Of a stretch of 64,000 nucleotides of DNA, positions 61,501 to 64,000 are shown piece by piece; within the stretch, counting starts at the first letter, position 1, and every line of letters starts with the position of its first letter. The position numbers and the translations under genes were made by a program. The notes below the pieces were generated by a model. The model was not told where the DNA came from, ran no database searches, and worked only from the letters and a program-made list of their open reading frames with translations. Source of the stretch: Litomosoides sigmodontis (taxonomy: Eukaryota > Nematoda > Chromadorea > Rhabditida > Onchocercidae); the NCBI GenBank assembly GCA_963070105.1, contig OY718804.1, forward strand, positions 11,113,817 to 11,177,816, given 5' to 3'.

Positions 61501-64000
61501 GAACTTTTTACCTCTCGAAAGGCCAATCATTGATAATGGCATGTTTAATTATCAGCCAAATAATTCTTTCTACTTTCCACGATCTCACTGTAACACTGTG
61601 CTTTATTATATCGCACATGACTTTTTTCTTCTACGTTATTAAAGGGGTGCGAAGAATTCAAGCACCGTAAACTGGAAAAATATCACGGCGACGAATATTT
61701 ATTTAAATGTCAAATTTACTTTTCGCAAAGTTATGTCTAAAATTAGACCATAAAATAACGTAAGAAAAATTATTTATTCCTACTTACCCATCTCACATAT
61801 TACACTCTCTTAAAATTTGCTTGTTTATTTGTTGAATTGAAATGATTTTGAACTCATCTGAACAAAATTTTGCAATATAAAACGATGGCACTCTGTTTGA
61901 TCATTCATTCCGCCTTTTTTGACCACGTAACTTCAAGATTTAAAAATTAATCTAACATATTTCCTTAGTTATGCTTTGTTTATATTTCGTTTCGACGGTT
62001 ATAAGTATTGGTATGATAACACGTCTGTTTCAAGTCGCTTCTTTGATTGGCGTTTGAAATGCTAATTCTAGCGTTTCTAATTCTTCTAATTTCTCGCAAT
62101 TACTTCATGCTCGATTACGTAGGGTGTAGTGTCGTTGAAGACTTATTAGTTTAGTATTTCAGGAAAAAAAAAGCATTTAGGCGTTCAGTTCTACGGCTGT
62201 TGCTCGCCATAACTAAATTTGATATTTAATTCGTTCTGATCCTATCACAATTGATTCACAAGCACAATTTTCTGATTAAACTGCCACTTTTTCTTTTCTG
62301 CTCATTGTCCCTCTCATCGGTAATAGTTTATGGCTTCACAAAGCGGAAAAAATTTTCAGAAGATGAAAATACGGAAATTTTGCTTTTTTTGAAACATAAG
62401 AGTAAGCATTTCCCTTTTAACTTTGTTAAAATCAAATAAACTAGGACTTCAAAAAGCCGATTAGATTTGCAAACAAGAAATTATATTTTAAGGACACAAC
62501 TTATTAAAGAGTTAGTTCTTGCAAGGAAAAAGTGAATCTTTAAGTTAATAAGATGCTGTTAAGTAGTTAGAACAAAGTAATTAGTTAAATTATACTCTCT
62601 GAAATATAAAGTATTTATCTCCGTTAAGAGCAGAAATGTGTTAAATGAATTCAACAATTTCAGAAAATTAAGAAATCGAGCATCACGGCGGAAGATTTTA
62701 AGAATCGAATATCGTACCAGAAAATTAAGGAAATCTAAAACTTTAACTATTTTATTTCTAATTCAAAGGATTAATGAAATCTTGGTAAATAATTTAAAAA
62801 ACTGCAGAGCAGTGACAAGTATAAAACATGAAAGAACGCCAAGCTACGTAAACAACACGACGTAGCACACGTCTCAAACCAGTGTTAATCAGAGCAAAAT
62901 CTGTCATTTATTGTGAAGAAATTTACCTGAGGATATTTCTCAATTTACCTATTCCTGAACGAATGTGAATAAACTTTAAAGCTGCAAAATTTTTTATCAA
63001 AATCAGATATTCTCTTCAAAAAACTTTATATATATTTAATTATATTTATATATGGAGAGGGAAACAAGCTTCACAAAATAAAAAAGAGTCTAACTAAAAA
63101 TTCCTTCCTTCCTCCTGCGATTTCATTTTCCTAAACTTACGCTTCCCCTTCTCTCACCTTGAAAAACCTGTTATTTGTTAAGAAATTGCTGCGATAAGAG
63201 TAACCGGATTGGAAGTAATAGCTTGAAAATTCAATACTTCTACCCTTCGACTATTCCATGACGCTTTACTTCGCACCTTTCCTTAAGCTAATAACACCTA
63301 TGGATTTTTTCTTTTTTTCATTGTTTAAATTAATTCAAATTTGTCAAAGCTTCTCAGCCGCCGTCAAGTGAAAAGGAAGAATTAAACTTTTTCTTTCATT
63401 AAATATAACAGCCTTTTCCCTTAAAAAATAAATGGCACCTTTCAGTACCATACATCCCATAGTACTTTTTAATTACAATAACTTCTAATATTACTTATTC
63501 CAATTTCATCCACACAGTTTGAGGGCGCAAAAACAATTTTTCTCACGATTTTTTCAAAAGTTTTAAAGAACAACTTGCAAATTGCACCAAACTAGCAATG
63601 TTAAGCTTAAAATATTTCGCTAAATTTGAATCTTTCCCTTGTGCTTTATTTGGCCTATGAAAATTCCAAAAAGTGATTACTTAATTTTTGTAGTCCATGG
63701 TTTCACTGGCTTTTTCGATGTTCTCCTAAAGGGTGGTCAAAAAACAGAGCAGAAAATAAATTTAATCTATTTGTCATGCAAAAAAATACAGTCGAATAAT
63801 TGGCTTATTTGACAAGCGCGAATGATATCTATGCTTAATGGCAAGTGGAATATGAATTTATACAAAAGAAAAGGAAAATTCCGCCTTAAATTTAAATTCC
63901 AAATTTACACTTTGGTGCTCTGTTTCGGAACCAGAAATATAATACAAATACAATTTCCTTTCTTTCATCCTTTTTTGATTGATAGAAACATTGATAGGAA
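58513..64000. other. Gene-poor terminal region
   Basis: About 5.5 kb of AT-rich sequence after the tyrosinase gene. A short (GA)n run lies near 60325-60342. An open frame preceded by an acceptor-like ttcctgacag runs from 61431 to 61643, but it has no start, donor partner or family match. No gene is supported. Confidence 0.5.

Noticed and set aside
1..64000. Possible transferred bacterial (endosymbiont) DNA, transposon or CRISPR array
   Set aside because: No long intronless bacterial-style ORF, no transposase motif and no regularly spaced repeat array was seen.

Overview
The window is eukaryotic: AT-rich DNA with many short spliced genes, GT-AG introns mostly of 50-400 nt, an intron-containing nuclear tRNA gene, and proteins that read most like Caenorhabditis orthologues (PAS-2, MLC-5, CLP-1). 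It is a nematode nuclear chromosome segment. A clade III (spirurine or filarial) worm is my best guess from composition and gene style, but that is inference. Several start codons sit 2-30 nt after a splice-acceptor-like sequence, as expected for spliced-leader trans-splicing. I saw no bacterial, viral or transposase genes.

Layout. 1-4278 (+): proteasome alpha-2 subunit (pas-2, first exon unresolved) and the HSP90 co-chaperone SGT1. 5078-13100 (-), read right to left: a RAD51 paralogue (RAD51C-like), HUS1 of the 9-1-1 clamp, essential myosin light chain MLC-5, and TFIID subunit TAF9. 14476-19466 (+): translesion DNA polymerase eta. 20198-20322 (-): tRNA-Leu(CAA) with an intron. 20323-24709: gene-poor stretch with a (CA)n microsatellite. 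24710-33172 (+): a large calpain of the CLP-1 type with a glycine-rich N-terminus built from interchangeable phase-1 exons. 34291-35823 (+): mitochondrial inner-membrane peptidase subunit 2. 37172-42634 (-): a TBK1/IKK-epsilon-type kinase with 14 exons. 44552-47431 (+): a secreted protein with five tandem TIL (trypsin-inhibitor-like) domains. 48775-50061 (+): a FAM162/UPF0389 mitochondrial membrane protein. 54636-58512 (+): a secreted tyrosinase with C-terminal ShKT domains. The last 5.5 kb holds nothing I can support.

Functional grouping. Three DNA-damage genes are neighbours: HUS1, a RAD51 paralogue and polymerase eta. The RAD51 paralogue and HUS1 are only 218 bp apart on the same strand, with a splice acceptor 2 nt before the HUS1 ATG, which suggests an operon. 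The other genes are housekeeping (proteasome, chaperone, TFIID, myosin, mitochondria) or secreted/cuticle-type products (TIL inhibitor, tyrosinase) with no obvious joint pathway.

Exon models were built by hand. I chose GT-AG sites that keep phase and preserve family motifs. They close in frame from start to stop for every gene except the unresolved 5' ends of pas-2 and the RAD51 paralogue. One RAD51-paralogue intron lacks an AG acceptor. No search or alignment was run.
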